Shown piece by piece: positions 6,631-7,042 of a stretch of 7,042 nucleotides of DNA. The stretch spans positions 1 through 7,042 of the forward strand of contig CAZJRB010000190.1 of NCBI GenBank assembly GCA_964547995.1. Direction: 5' to 3'. How positions within the stretch are numbered: the first letter of the stretch is position 1; each line of letters starts with the position of its first letter. Both the position numbers and the translations under genes were made by a program. The notes under the pieces were generated by a model that did no database searches, was not told where the DNA came from, and saw nothing but the letters and a program-made list of their open reading frames with translations. The stretch is from CAZJRB01 sp964547995. Its GTDB lineage: Bacteria; Planctomycetota; Planctomycetia; Pirellulales; Thermoguttaceae.

Positions 6631-6833
6631 GTCCTCAAGAGATAAGTATGGTTCAAGAGTGTACGTCGACCTATGTCGCATCCGAGCATCCCGACGGAAG
6701 CCTTACGATAACAATTGAGGTTCCGGCTCGTTTTGCAGAACTGTGGCTTGTCAAGTTGTCCGATTTGAGAGCAACTGTTGATGACGTGACTTTTGACAGA
6801 CCGGGGGAAGACTTGGGGTCAGGTCGTGATTAG
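6627..6833 (+). CDS. Small protein, candidate immunity protein of RHS toxin
   Basis: This gene encodes 68 residues and I do not recognise the family. There is no signal peptide or membrane segment, so a cytoplasmic protein is expected. The middle part (DGSLTITIEVPARFAELWLV) looks like beta strands followed by a helix. The acidic composition suits a protein that binds a basic toxin domain such as the one encoded just upstream (KMVKNKKVEIMNRR). The identification as immunity protein rests on position: same strand, ATGA overlap with the toxin gene, and a good ribosome binding site. Its last residues (GEDLGSGRD) are low in information and its TAG stop lies inside a tandem 7-base repeat next to the second RHS fragment. 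The original 3' end may therefore have been replaced and the protein shortened. It could also be a chance frame, though context makes this less likely. Confidence 0.6.
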   Translation: MSPQEISMVQECTSTYVASEHPDGSLTITIEVPARFAELWLVKLSDLRATVDDVTFDRPGEDLGSGRD

Positions 6834-6840
6834 TGATTAG
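6827..6840 (+). repeat. Two tandem 7-base repeats at the RHS fragment border
   Basis: TGATTAG occurs twice in succession (6827-6833, 6834-6840). The first copy supplies the stop codon of the small gene, and a GGTCAGGTC motif lies just before it. The pair sits directly left of where similarity to the RHS repeats resumes. Confidence 0.65.
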
Positions 6841-6845
6841 CGAAG

Positions 6846-7042
6846 GTGGCCGTGATCGCCGGCACCGACGACTACGCCACCGGCGAACACAACCGGATGA
6901 CGTTCGACGGCACCTACACCTACGCCTACGACACCGAAGGCAACCGCACGGCCCGGTTCATCGACGTTGATGAAAGCGGCACCCTTTCAACCGGCGATAC
7001 CGACGTCACCGAATACACGTGGGACGTAGCAAACCGCCTGAC
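6846..7042 (+). pseudogene. Second RHS repeat fragment, no 5' end, runs off window
   Basis: The frame opens after stop codons at 6831 and 6834. From about 6846 it encodes KVAVIAGTDDYATGEHNRM-like sequence and then NRMTFDGTYTYAYDTEGNRT and DTDVTEYTWDVANRL, closely matching the RHS gene from about 4717 onward. It starts in the middle of a repeat without ribosome binding site or credible start codon (GTG at 6846 and 6852 are the only nearby options). It is therefore a displaced piece of an RHS body rather than the start of a new gene. Strong conservation at protein level shows it was under selection until recently. It may lead to a second core and another toxin tip beyond the right edge, which would make this a store of alternative tips. 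Confidence 0.8.

Noticed and set aside
1..7042. CRISPR array, transposase or insertion-sequence ends
   Set aside because: There are no regularly spaced repeats with unique spacers, no transposase-like protein and no terminal inverted repeats with target duplications. The only large repeat is the RHS segment.

Overview
The window looks like a piece of a GC-rich bacterial chromosome, most likely from a planctomycete. The grounds are the general style of the proteins: a large lineage-type protein with a Ser/Asp/Glu-rich tail and one membrane segment, and an RHS protein with a DHLGTVRD segment followed by a YYDARYYDP core. This is a judgement from pattern memory, not a database match, and contig-level evidence would be needed to fix the taxon.

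Left part (1-2941): a roughly 330-base leader without a convincing gene, but with several inverted repeats and a hairpin followed by seven T residues, precedes a + strand gene for an 870-residue protein of unknown function. That protein has an acidic low-complexity N-terminus, one transmembrane helix followed by a K5R2 patch, a Pro/Lys/Glu-rich linker and a large helical C-terminal region. Middle (2976-3967, - strand): a stand-alone response-regulator receiver protein with its own putative promoter, and upstream of it the C-terminal part of a PrsW-type intramembrane metalloprotease. The protease gene is cut off at its 5' end where it meets RHS sequence head-on.

Right part (about 3973-7042, + strand): a 5'-truncated RHS/YD-repeat gene with a complete RHS core (ending at DPDGL), a pre-toxin linker and a His-rich C-terminal domain that looks like a polymorphic toxin. 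A 68-codon gene overlaps its stop codon (ATGA) and is the natural immunity candidate. About 10 bases after that gene a second, diverged copy of the RHS repeat region starts in mid-repeat and runs off the window. RHS core + toxin + immunity + partial RHS core is the layout expected for a locus that exchanges or stores toxin tips by recombination. The RHS sequence having replaced the front of the PrsW gene points the same way, although a misassembly between repeated RHS loci must be excluded.

Short tandem 7-base repeats of three different sequences sit in three gene junctions (2941, 3455, 6827). The most interesting parts are the unassigned toxin/immunity pair, the duplicated core fragment, the chimeric PrsW/RHS boundary and the possibly structured leader of the first gene.
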